A stretch of DNA of 64,000 bases from Daphnia pulex (taxonomy: Eukaryota; Arthropoda; Branchiopoda; Diplostraca; Daphniidae), in assembly GCF_021134715.1 (NCBI RefSeq), contig NC_060019.1:1860001-1924000 (forward strand), written 5' to 3'. Below, piece by piece: positions 12,236-22,137 of the stretch (its first letter is position 1; every line of letters starts with the position of its first letter). Under the pieces are notes generated by a model. That model saw only the letters and a program-made list of their open reading frames with translations. It searched no databases and was not told the DNA's origin. A program made the position numbers and the translations under genes.

Positions 12236-15200
12236 AGGGAGAGTAATAAAAAATGGCAACTAGGCAGGGTGGGAAACTGGTCAAAATTACACTTTACTAG
12301 ATTAGGAATAACTCGGCCAATCTAATCCGGAATGTAAATTCCTTTTGGATTGGTATTGAGGGATGGCCGAGCAAACTTTTGGGAGAATTTTTTTAGTTTT
12401 TTTTAAGGTTAGCATTTTTCCAAAAAGCGATACCAAAGACCCCCCAAAATTGTTAAAATTTGAAAAAAACCCAAATTTTAACATTAAATATCTCCCGAAA
12501 GGAAAGGAATATTTAAATTCCGCAAAAACAGGTGAATCTGGAGTAGAAATCTGGATATGCCTGAATTATTTCTGATTTTTGGGTCCTATAGCGGAATGGG
12601 AAAAAAAGTGGGGCATGGATTTGGTGCGCTTGAGTGGTGGATTGCTTGTTAAATTTATTGGCAAAAGGATTTTTTTTGCGCAACCAGGGAAAAAGTTATA
12701 GCGAAATGAAAATCAGATTTTTCATTTTGCCATATTTTAGGATTTTTTCGCGTTTTCATTTTTTTTAAAGATTTTAAAGACTAGTGCTTATTTCTCTATT
12801 TATTTTTGAAAAAGGACGTCTTATTCAGTTTTAAACGATCTTTTTAATTTTTTTTGTTTTTTTTTTACAAAATTTTACAAAATTATTTAGTTATTTAATT
12901 TTTTAATGTTCAGAGTGTGTCTTACAAAAGTAGACCTGAACAGATTCGCTTCTGGATTTTATTTATTTTTGCACTAAAAAAAGAGGACATTCCATTTGGC
13001 GAGAGTTAAATTCTCCATAATGCCGATTTAATTGTTTGAAATCTCCCTATTTTGATGTAAAATATTGGCTACTGCGGCAATTTTCTCTCACCCCTTTACC
13101 ATGTTTCCCCTTTTTGACCAATGAATCAAGAACGCCTGGGGTAGTCAAAGCCAAAAAGGGGAGACTGTGTAATTGATTTATTATTTACTTACCAAACTTG
13201 AACGAAATCCGAGTTTTGGTCGCGCATCGGATTTGTCAAATCCGCGCGGATTTACCCTTTGGGGGAAATAAACTCAAATACGTACCTAAAAAGGTACTTT
13301 TTTAAGCCAGCACTTTCGCCAACTTAGAGGGAAGACTTTGCTTAAATTTTAAGGATTTTCAGGTTGGAATTGGACTTTGATGAAAGTTTAAGAAATTTCC
13401 TAAGTTTAGTTCAAAAATAGCCTAAGTTTAGTCTAAGTCTAAAACGAAGGAATTCGAACCCCGCTTTGCCTTTTTGCCGAAATGTCATCTTTTGTTACCT
13501 GTAAGTGGCTGATGTACGTCTCATTCAAACAAAAACACTTCAAGGTAATAGGTGGAAGCAGTTATGTTGATAGATTTTTTTTCAATGAGCCCATGGAATT
13601 AGTTATAGTTGATACGTGATAGTGGATAATCAGAGAGTAGACATCACCTTGCTTTGTCATTGACCTTATAATTCCATTGACAGTCTTTCCAATGCCATTG
13701 ATAGTATAATTTCATTGGTTTGAATTCTATATTTCTATTCTTTAAATAGTAGTAGGTGGTTGTAGGTAGATAAACAGAGAAAATGGTGTCAAGATTCCAA
13801 CGTAGACGTAAAAAACAAAATAAAAAGGGGAATAAGACGTGGCTAGACGCAAGCCGTGTAAATTTTTGCAGCTATAATTGCCTTAATAAACAATCTGAAT
13901 TAAAACAAATTTAATTTTGAACTTACAGGTGTTTATGTCTGAAATAAGCGTTTATAATGCAGCGTTTTAAAGAGTCTGTACGCTGATTGGCCCTTTTGGA
14001 CACAAAATTGATTTTCAGACCTGGCAACGCAGGATGTTGAACTGCTCCATATGTTGCAATACTGTTTCCCCTCATTTTGCTCTTCCTTTTCTGCCCCCCG
14101 CCCTTTCTAATGCCCCCTCTTTGTTCTAGAAATCTCAAGAATCGATCTTGGCTCCGCCGAGGTAGGTCAAATATTTTTGCTCTCTCGCCCTCTCTTGTCA
14201 GAAGTCGCCTCGCCCGCATCACGGCAGGTTGCACTGCTCTTTCTCTCAGTTTCTCTATCCCTCTTAATTATTTACTCCTGTTACTACTTATTCAAACTGT
14301 ATTCTCTCTTCATGACAAGATAGAAACGGAGTCGTTATTTCTCGACATTTTGGTTAACAAATATTTTGATTAACAAATATTATAATCATACAAATTATAC
14401 AAATGTTAAAAATTACGGGAACATGGAAACATGGACAAATACCTTGGTTTGCAGCGTGGCTGGCACCAAAATTGAAGCCAGCGGAAAGAATGTTGAGATG
14501 GGTTTGAATCGTATTCCCCCAGCAATTGGACGATTTCTTGTCCTCAAATTTTTCAGGAAACAAGTACTACGTAGCAAAAGCCAATTTGCTTTGTAATTTG
14601 TTTTGTTTCCAATTTATTTTGTAAACCATTAGACTGGCGAGCGGCTGATCTTTATGATCATGCAAACGTACAACATTTTGTCTACCATAACCCTCGCTGT
14701 AATACGCAATTCCAAACACAGTTTTTCACACTCGTCTATAAAAAAACATCGCCTCGTCACTCCATTGGCGCCTATGGTTGCTACGGTCGTACGTGGCAAT
14801 TACCCCAGAAAGAATAAATTTGACACAACCAGATTGTAGTTTCATCGGCTGCTCCTGCACCTCCCCATAAAAAATTATACGCGGAGATTGCCGTTCGCGA
14901 ACGAAATCGTCAATGTGGATTACTTTCACTAACATCTTTGAGAAATTGCTGGTATAAAAATCTGTTTGGGGAAAAAACTCATTATTAAAAATAATTGAAG
15001 TAAAAAATTAAAGATTACAGCGGAAAACAATTCTTTCTGCAATCGAATACAAATTTAACAGAACGTCTTAAAATTGCAGCACTTCAGCTGTCGATGAACT
15101 CCTTGAAGACAAGTGCCAAGTGTACGTAAGAGAAAATTAATAATATGAAATGACAGACAGATCTTGTTTAGATTACCACAATTTGTCAGTTGAGCGTTGC

Positions 15201-15620
15201 CAGGTCGTAAATGGTATTGTAATATAATGATAAGGAATGCAATAGATCATGCCATAATCCGTAAATTATTAACATTTTCCTATTAAATTCTGCCAATTGC
15301 TCGCATTGTATTAGTTCTTTTACTAAACTAAATTGCTCTCATATATGAGAGCTTGTTCTACTAGGGTTGTGGGTGACAGACATTGGCTGCAAAGTTAGAT
15401 GACTAATGTTGTATGCATTTACTGCTTCATCTGCCATTATCAATAGTAGTGTGTGGACGTCACGATTATCTTTTTGCCATTATTATTTGTTTTTAAATTT
15501 CAGAATCAATTTTCTTTATTTCATCCATGCTAAGATTTTCTGTATATGAAAACGATGTATACGACCCATCTTCATTCATCTTCATTCGGCATCTAAATAA
15601 ACAAAAGAATATATAATTCA
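12236..15620. other. AT-rich, repeat-derived sequence without a gene
   Basis: Long poly-T and poly-A tracts are frequent between 12380 and 12900. Small open frames at 13923-14596 are overlapping frames on opposite strands, without splice support or family signatures. No RNA gene or intact mobile element could be recognised. Confidence 0.5.
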
Positions 15621-15624
15621 TCAT

Positions 15625-15966
15625 TCAATCGAAAAAGTATTTTCTACTGACCCGCAACAAATCTTGATAGGATGGATGATCCTTTTCCATCTGATCCACA
15701 TACCGATCCATCATATGAACATCCACATGCTCAGATCTCAATTCTTCATTCATTGAAGTATTGCATGTTGTTGGCATCGTGGATTTACCGACACTTCGAA
15801 GAGTGTACCGTGTTTGCTTCGGTAGTGTCTGTGGAGGGTAGCTGGTCGATTCGGCAAAAAAATGGATTTGCCGAATTGGATTTTCCGAATCGACATAATG
15901 CCGAAATTGTATTGTCGATTCGGCAAAACTTGCCGAATTCTTCCCTCTTAACCATTTCAGTTGCAT
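15625..15966 (-). CDS. Weak hypothetical ORF overlapping the TTCGGCAA repeat cluster
   Basis: A 113-codon frame with no recognised domain. The N-terminal third is encoded by the inverted-motif cluster at 15845-15942, so part of the frame may be a by-product of the repeat. The C-terminal part (HMMDRYVDQMEKDHPSYQDLL) looks more protein-like, with a reasonable mix of charged residues. There is no promoter, splice or neighbour evidence. Confidence 0.15.
   Translation of the reverse strand: MQLKWLRGKNSASFAESTIQFRHYVDSENPIRQIHFFAESTSYPPQTLPKQTRYTLRSVGKSTMPTTCNTSMNEELRSEHVDVHMMDRYVDQMEKDHPSYQDLLRVSRKYFFD
15845..15942. repeat. Cluster of TTCGGCAA / TTGCCGAA inverted motifs
   Basis: Within about 100 bp the core TTCGGCAA occurs twice and its complement TTGCCGAA twice, with the related TTCCGAATCGAC and ATGCCGAAA between them. 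The outer copies GTCGATTCGG (15845) and CCGAATCGAC (ending 15894) form one large interrupted palindrome, and GTCGATTCGGCAAAA recurs near 15913. The GC-containing motif stands out from the AT-rich surroundings. Confidence 0.6.
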
Positions 15967-16404
15967 GGGACGGATTAATCAAGTTTTGGGACTAGGAGAC
16001 TAGACTAGGAGAAGTACAAATCGTTAACTTGTACTGTAATTCACGTAACACATACAACACATACAACAATAGATTTTTCGTGTAAATGCCCGTAGTACAA
16101 CACGTTAATTTTAAGACGTTCCTTGGACTTACAGGTGTGCGGATGATGCTCAATGCCAATTTTTCTCCAGATTGTGAAACGAGGGCTTTGCAGGGATTTC
16201 TCTTAGGGCGAAAATTACACCGCCACATGACTGTTCCAGTTTTTCTGACATTCCAAATCCCTAGCCCTCTGTTACTGTCATCTACCAACATTGGTTTGCG
16301 ACTAATAGAAAAAAAATTGAAGTATATGTTTAAAAAAAATAGCTATTACCACTTTCCTGCTTCAGGCTCAACATGCCATTGTCTTGGGCGACCACCACAA
16401 TCCT

Positions 16405-16486
16405 GATTGCTCATCAGTCGCTGGTTAGCGACCTCGAGCAATCGTTAAATTGTTGTACAAGTCCCTCGACCTGGATCTATACGGTG
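16405..16486. repeat. Left inverted terminal repeat of the DIRS element
   Basis: The 39-bp core 16448-16486 is the reverse complement of 22059-22097 with a two-base mismatch. Outside the core, 16413-16432 aligns more loosely with 22118-22137. The outer part also forms its own nested hairpin: GATTGCTC (16405-16412) pairs with GAGCAATC (16436-16443), and inside it GTCGCT (16417-16422) pairs with AGCGAC (16427-16432) around a GGTT loop. Confidence 0.8.
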
Positions 16487-16520
16487 ACTTTGAAGCACAA
16501 ATCATGAATAAACCAAGTAG

Positions 16521-17839
16521 TCATTTACGTAGAGCGCTAGCCACCGAAGCGCCCATTTTAGTGCGTCGGTAAAAGCGGGTAAAGGTTGACTCCAAATTCC
16601 AGTTTCCAGCCGCCAGAATCGCTTCTGTCGGCACCCCAGAATTAGCCGCATTCGAAGCGGAAGCGCCTCTCGTCTAATTGGCCGAATAGATCGACGTGTC
16701 AACGCCCGCGTCATTCAAAACAAGCTTGAGCCACCACGCCACTGTTGAGGCCCCTACTGAATTATAAGAAGGTCTTAGCCCGATGAACAGCGATCTTGGC
16801 CCGTCTTTTTTACGCCGTTGATCCGCTGCTGAGACGAAGTCCCTCAAAGTTTCGACCGTGCATGCTAGCGAAGTGGGCATTAATTTATCTATGGTAATAA
16901 CTTGAAGGGAGGAGTTCCGCTGGGATTTTTTAGGTTTCTGAAGAGCAAATCTTGCCTGATTATTTAAGAAAATCACCGAATCTCGGTCGATGCTGGCAAG
17001 CTCCGACACCCTACAAAGCGAAGAAAGAGCCAGCAACATGGCTAACTTCATCAAGAGGTTCTTGAAAGTAAAATCACTATTTGGACCTAGGGAAATCAAG
17101 AATTCTATTACTGAATCCACCTCCCAGAAACGTGAATATTTAGGGGCGGGGGTTTCCTGTTGTACACCCCTCGCATCAATTTCACTACCAGTGGGTGCTT
17201 GCCCAAATCGAAGCCGTCCAACTTGCCCAAAGTTGACGACAGCATAGAGCGATTGACGTTTATCGTTCTGTACGCTTTTCCGGCACTAACCAGCGACGAA
17301 AGAAAATCTAGTACCTTCGCTATAGGAGGCGACATGGGATTGGTCTCCTCTCGAACACACCAATCACCCCAATTACTCCACGCGGACTGGTAGGCAGTTG
17401 ATGTGGTGTTGCGCGACCCTCCCATGAGGAGTTCGACCACTCGGCTCGAAAGGCCGCTGCTTTCGAATTGTCTCCGGACAATCTCCAGGCGACCAACAGG
17501 AGCGATTCCGACAGCGGGTGTGGTTGGCCTGCTGGGCCCAGCAACAACTGTTCTCTCGGGAGAACTATGGTCGGCTCGCACGCTAGCTCTAGTAGCAGCG
17601 GGAACCAGGTCTGCGCTGGCCAAAAGGGGGTCACCAACGTGAGCTCCGCTCGGTCTCTCAACGCTTTCATCAGACATCTCTGAATCAGGCAAAATGGGGG
17701 AAATGCGTAGCCTAATACGCCCGCCCAGCCCAGGCTGAAGGCGTCTACCGCCATTTTGTCCGGTTGCTGGCCCCAACTGACGAACTGGTCCAGCTGTCTG
17801 TTCCAGGCCGATGCGAACAAGTCTACCCTTAGGCTCCAA
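16521..17839 (-). pseudogene. Tyrosine recombinase of the DIRS element (inactivated)
   Basis: The N-terminal SAM-like region lies at 17839-17108, including YQSAWSNWGDWC. A 1-nt shift near 17130 follows, then the catalytic region, with SSLCRVSELASI providing the first catalytic Arg. At 16674-16676 a TAG stop interrupts the frame. The residue before the stop is Asn where DIRS recombinases carry the catalytic His of the His-x-x-Arg box; the Arg follows right after the stop (TRGAS). The same frame then runs on to the catalytic Tyr context (TRFYRRTK) and ends at 16521-16523. Both the missing His and the stop abolish strand exchange. The N-terminal frame overlaps the end of the RNase H frame, as is usual in this family. 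Confidence 0.85.
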
Positions 17840-18245
17840 CGAGCTCTCAGGTGACTGAAGACGGACGGGTTGAGTTTCCAGTCGCTCGAGTCCTGGCCTG
17901 CTCTTGATAGGCGATCGGCAACAACATTTTGCGTCCCCGGCAGATATTCAGCGTTAATTGTGATTGAGCGTCGCTCACACCACGCCGTTATCTCCTGGCT
18001 AATCCTACACAGCCTCTGTGACCTGGAGCCTCCCGAATTATTAACATAATGGACTGCCGTTGCGTTATCCATCATGAGCCTCACCGATACCTGAGACGCC
18101 ATGCTTATAAATGATTTTAATGTGAATAAGGCCGCCATCAGCTCCAGCTCGTTTATAAGGCGCAAACGATCTTGATCCGCCCATGGCCCTTTGGCACTGG
18201 CGTCATTCAAGGAGGCGCCCCACCCCGAAAGAGAGGCGTCAGAAA
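17320..18245 (-). pseudogene. RNase H and DIRS C-terminal domain
   Basis: The RNase H catalytic residues are all visible in order: Asp in FSDASLSGWGA (18245-18215), Glu in INELELMAALF, Asp in RLMMDNATAVHYV and Asp in NVVADRLSR. Downstream comes the block VDLFASAWNRQLDQFVSW, which is typical of DIRS elements (the region often annotated as a methyltransferase-like domain), ending near HPLSESLLLVAWRLSG. The domain is open over most of its length, but it is separated from the reverse transcriptase by an extra T in a 7-T run (plus strand A run near 18245). Confidence 0.8.
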
Positions 18246-19127
18246 AAAATGATTAAATCGGGATCACACACAGAAAATGGCCTGCCATTGGACTCACGCA
18301 CGTTGTTTGACCACCAATCCAACTCAGCCCTCGACTCTTCATCCAGCTGGATTTTTGTGGATAAATTTCCACCTGCCCTTGCTGATTGCGTGATGTAAAG
18401 CCGCTGGATGTTTCGATAGTGCCCCTGGGCAAACGGAATAGCTTGGATCGCCCAAGCTAAATTCCCTAGAATTTTCGCCACCTCCCTTAATGAGATGTCG
18501 ATGGTTGAGCGGGCTTTGCGACAAATCTCAATGATTTGCTCTATTTTCTTGGGGAGGAGAGAGACGGATAACTCCTTGGAGTTTTCCAAAAGTCCCAGAA
18601 ATTCTCTTTCCTGCGCGGCCACGCCCACAGATTTCTCCCAGTTAATCAAAACCCACATTTCTCTAATATTTCTACTACAAGTATGAAATCGCGCTCTGCC
18701 CCCTCCTTGGTTTGGTTAAGGATGAGAAAATCATCCAATTAGATTACAATTCGGATCCCTTCCTTCTTAGCGAGGCCACTACGGGTTTAAGGATCTTTGT
18801 GAAGGTCCAGGGGGCGGATGATAAACCGAAACAAAGGCACGAAAATTGGAAAAGTGACCCTTCCCACATAAATTGGAAAATTTTCTATCGTCCGAATGGA
18901 TGGGAATGGTAAGGTAGGCGTCCTGAAGGTCTATTTTCGTAAAATAATCCCCTTTCCTTACCATTCCCTTCATTACGCTGACGCCCTCCATTTTGAAATG
19001 TAATTTTTCTACAAACTGATTTAACCCTTTTAAATTAACTATTGGTCTAAAACCAAAAGAACTTTTTGGGATATGTCCTTTAGCTTCTTCGAGCGGGATT
19101 CTCTCCACCGCCCCTTTTTCTAGCAAC

Positions 19128-19614
19128 TGTAAGGATTCTGAGATGCGCCTTTCTATTTTTGATCTGGGTCAAAGTTGATCCAAGTGCCTTTCTCTTTTGT
19201 GACCTGTTGTGACCTACCAATTTCCCTTTCTCTTGACCTATTATTTCTCACTTTCCCTTTACTTGTTTTTGGTATAAAACCCAACGCAGAGTCTCATTCT
19301 TTAGCTCAGTCTTTCTGGCTCATTCTGTAGTTCAAGTTGACTCTGGTTATGTAGACGAGATGAGGCCCCAGTCAGTATACTCTGGGATGCTATTCCTAGT
19401 CTATGTAGCTATTGGAAACTTACTATGTTCTATACCTTTTTCTTCATTAAATGTATTGATTATTATTTGTATGTCGGCTTGAAGAGCCTAAGTACCATGT
19501 TGGCTGATCAACTTTCATGTAAGAACAATACAAACTAATTACTTTCAACAAAGGATCTTTTAGTTGACGATTGAGTGGAAAAAGCCACACGGCCTATCCG
19601 CTTGATTCGTTACA
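19128..19614 (+). repeat. 5' LTR of the TRIM-like element
   Basis: 487-bp direct repeat beginning TGTAAGGATTC and ending GATTCGTTACA. It holds a TATA box (GGTATAAAACCC near 19270) in plus orientation and an AT-rich downstream part suitable for 3' end formation. Confidence 0.93.
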
Positions 19615-20022
19615 CTGGTGGCAGCGATTACCGAACTCAAAGCTACGAGGAGATTGGAGAACCTTGGCCAACCGCCCACCTACGACGAAGGACGGCCATA
19701 CACTCAACATCTTCAAGCATCACGACCATCCCAGGAAGAACAATCGAAGAGGATCCGCTCAGAACTGACAATTCATTTTAGAGTAGACTGTATGAGTAAT
19801 ATTCCAGTTGAATTAAGAATTAAGAAACGTGAACCAAGTTATTGACTAATATTGACTAATTCAAGAACTATTGATGGGAGCGAGAAAGAAAAAATTCTCG
19901 CCAGCCATGATTAAAGAAGACAATTAAATTTTAATGCATAAATGTGTATCTCACTGTCAGTTCTGTGCAGTTTTATGTCTCTTTATAGGTTGCGGGACGC
20001 AACCTGTCGGGAGGGTGAGTGA
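19615..20022 (+). other. Internal region of the TRIM-like element
   Basis: 408 bp between the LTRs. It carries a candidate primer-binding site at its left end and a polypurine tract at its right end. A 75-codon frame at 19618-19845 has no recognisable Gag or protease motif and is probably non-functional, or a remnant of a leader/Gag region. Confidence 0.8.
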
Positions 20023-20509
20023 TGTAAGGATTCTGAGATGCGCCTTTCTATTTTTGATCTGGGTCAAAGTTGATCCAAGTGCCTTTCTCTTTTGTGACCT
20101 GTTGTGACCTACCAATTTCCCTTTCTCTTGACCTATTATTTCTCACTTTCCCTTTACTTGTTTTTGGTATAAAACCCAACGCAGAGTCTCATTCTTTAGC
20201 TCAGTCTTTCTGGCTCATTCTGTAGTTCAAGTTGACTCTGGTTATGTAGACGAGATGAGGCCCCAGTCAGTATACTCTGGGATGCTATTCCTAGTCTATG
20301 TAGCTATTGGAAACTTACTATGTTCTATACCTTTTTCTTCATTAAATGTATTGATTATTATTTGTATGTCGGCTTGAAGAGCCTAAGTACCATGTTGGCT
20401 GATCAACTTTCATGTAAGAACAATACAAACTAATTACTTTCAACAAAGGATCTTTTAGTTGACGATTGAGTGGAAAAAGCCACACGGCCTATCCGCTTGA
20501 TTCGTTACA
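20023..20509 (+). repeat. 3' LTR of the TRIM-like element
   Basis: 487-bp copy of 19128-19614 with no difference found by eye. It is followed directly by the target duplication CAAC at 20510-20513. Confidence 0.93.
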
Positions 20510-20699
20510 CAACGAATCGACTTCCGCCTGACAAATCGCTGCTAGTTCTGGGCTAAAGGACATATTCCTCCCCGGGCGATCTTGAAACGGAATCCCGGTA
20601 AAAGGAATTCTAACCCCAACTGAAATGGCGTTTAAAATCCAATCATCAGCCGTCAGAGACGGCCAAAAGGACGAAAAATGGCGTACTCTTCCCCCAACC

Positions 20700-21938
20700 T
20701 TAATGTCTACCACAGGTTGGCGCACATACAATGGCGAAGCAAGTAATTTTGGAGAGACTAACCTTGAATTCCTGTTGAACGAGCCTTGCCTGGCACCTCG
20801 TTTGTTGAAGCTGCCGTGCAGATTGAAGCCGGAACCGGATCCCGATCTCCCGCCCTTCACGGCACGCGATGCGCCGGCACTCTTGCTGTGTCTACCAGAT
20901 GTGGAAGCGGACGGTTGTCCTCCTGGGCGTCCCAAGGCCTTCAGTTTCTGGTCATCAGAAGCGTCCTTAACCATGCCTCTGAGAAAGGTACGGCCGAAGA
21001 GAAGGGCACACTCCTTTGGCTTGAACCGGGTGGATTCCGCCAACAGCGACTCAAAACGCGGGTCCGTCAGTCGCAAGATGTTTTCTCGCCTCTGGATGGT
21101 GATATTATGGGACGCGTTGCCCCAAAGCTGCAAGGCTGATTCGGCCGCGCTAACCATAAGGGGGTCGACCACACCACACGTACAGAAGCGGTTTGGCGAT
21201 GCCTAAGATCTTGTATTGGTCCGCGGACAGGGACTTCTCTTTCGCCTCCGCTTTGCTGGCATCTCCTCCTCTTACTTCTTTTAGTCTTCGAGCCATGGAT
21301 GGGTCCAGTTTTGGAACTTGAAGGTCAAAGGAGCTCTTCCCAAAGGTGGGAACAAAATTCTCTCTTAGCTGTTTCGACTCCGTTGGCTTCTGAAGAGTAG
21401 TCATCCAGGTCCTGAGCTGTTTCGAGCGAAATTTGTCCAGCTGGAAACTCTTCGGGAGAAGTGGCTCCTGTTCAGTAGGCAGAGGGATATTAACTGCATC
21501 ATCTGCCTCGTGATCCGACTCGGCATCTCCAGGGGGCTCCGGATCCTCTCGCTGGCCACGACCGCGGATTGTTGAACGGCTTCGAGTACTGTCCGCTGAA
21601 CGGCTGCGACGGCTAGGGTTGCGACTCGCCGAACGGCTGCGGCTGCGACTCACCGAACGGCTGCGGTTCCGGAAGTGACTGCGGATACTCTCGATGCCTG
21701 CTGAATCTCCTCTGCCACGTGTCGGTGAAACGCTGCGCGAGCCGCTACGGCTCCTGCTTCGACTTTGGCGTCTTCCTCGGCGGTCCAAATCACGCTCTTC
21801 AGCTCTTCCTCTCTCTTGGGGGTAGCTACGCAGGCTGCGACGACGAAGGGTGGCTGCCTTCGAATCAGAATCAGAATCTGAACTCGAAGAGCTATAGGAA
21901 GACGAACTTGACGAACTTGAAGAACTAGACGACGACAT
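20700..21938 (-). pseudogene. Gag-like protein of the DIRS element with an SR-type domain
   Basis: The likely start is ATG 21938-21936, followed by a poly-Ser run. Next come a long Arg-Ser region (RSRSRSGSRSVSPT, SRSVSRSRSRSASRN) and an acidic hinge (DAESDHEADDAVNIPL). The conserved Gag region has blocks RTWMTTLQKPT and PKLDPSMARRLKEVRGGDASK. After a 1-nt shift near 21175 the frame continues with ALQLWGNASHNITIQRR and SLLAESTRFKPKECALLFGR, then a Gly/Arg/Ser-rich tail that probably binds RNA. The upstream in-frame ATG at 22127 lies inside the terminal repeat and is less likely to be used. The Arg-Ser region resembles splicing-factor RS domains. Confidence 0.75.
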
Positions 21939-22058
21939 GTTGTCACTATGAAAGCTGAAAAAGGTCTGAAGGGGCGTTGGTCCCATATGGCCTGAGGTGG
22001 TCTTCCCTTTTTTGTTCTTTTGTTTCTTTGAAAAATCAGCTGATGAATACAAGGTCAA

Positions 22059-22137
22059 CACCGTATAGATCCAGGTCGAGCCACTTGTACAACAATTCAA
22101 GGCGGTAGGCACTGGGTCAATAACCACCGGCTGATTA
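22059..22137. repeat. Right inverted terminal repeat of the DIRS element
   Basis: Reverse complement of the left terminal repeat. The best-matching core is 22059-22097, and a looser match extends to about 22137. It lies at the 5' end of the minus-strand genes. Confidence 0.8.

Larger units (their letters stand above)
19128..20509 (+). mobile_element. Non-autonomous LTR retrotransposon (TRIM-like)
   Basis: A complete small LTR element of 1382 bp. Two LTRs of 487 bp (19128-19614 and 20023-20509) are identical by eye and are bounded by TGTAA...TTACA. The internal region is only 408 bp, with no gag or pol. It is flanked by a 4-bp target duplication CAAC (19124-19127 and 20510-20513). Removing the element and one CAAC restores a continuous DIRS reverse transcriptase frame, confirming the exact boundaries. 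A primer-binding-like TGGTGGCAGCG begins at 19616 and a purine-rich tract (GGGAGGGTGAGTGA) ends at 20022, which orients it on the plus strand. Identical LTRs imply recent movement driven by an autonomous partner elsewhere. Confidence 0.93.
18239..20700 (-). pseudogene. Reverse transcriptase of the DIRS element, split by an LTR insertion
   Basis: The reverse transcriptase starts upstream of the LTR insertion (SFSPELAAICQAEVDSL, just before 20514) and continues without loss after it (LEKGAVERIPLEEA from 19127). This proves that the LTR element entered an existing gene. The first catalytic Asp is seen in FTKIDLQDAYLTIPI. The second active-site box should read Tyr-Leu-Asp-Asp, but the Tyr codon is TAA (18739-18741), directly before LDDFLIL. 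Single-base shifts lie near 18840, 18755 and 18655. The thumb and connection region (18658-18239) is open and ends in CDPDLIIFF just before the RNase H. Confidence 0.85.
16405..22137 (-). mobile_element. Degenerate DIRS-type tyrosine-recombinase retrotransposon
   Basis: The minus-strand order is Gag (22127 to about 20700), reverse transcriptase (to about 18250), RNase H with the DIRS-type C-terminal extension (to 17320) and tyrosine recombinase (17839-16521, overlapping the previous frame). This order, the overlapping last frames and the inverted terminal repeats (left core 16448-16486 against right core 22059-22097) are characteristic of DIRS1-like elements, which use a tyrosine recombinase instead of an integrase. 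Lesions include a 1-nt shift near 21175, shifts near 18840, 18755, 18655, 18245 and 17130, a stop in the RT active-site box and a stop in the recombinase. A TRIM-like LTR element is inserted at 19128-20509. The copy cannot move by itself. Confidence 0.88.

Noticed and set aside
15625-15966. Confident protein gene overlapping the TTCGGCAA cluster
   Set aside because: Kept only as a weak candidate because a third of the frame is the repeat itself and nothing else supports translation.
19616-19633. Assignment of the TRIM primer-binding site to a particular tRNA
   Set aside because: The TGGTGGCAGCG start fits the position of a primer site, but the matching tRNA cannot be decided without comparing the tRNA set of this genome.
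20625-21206. 193-codon plus-strand frame
   Set aside because: Antisense to the DIRS Gag region; no independent signature.
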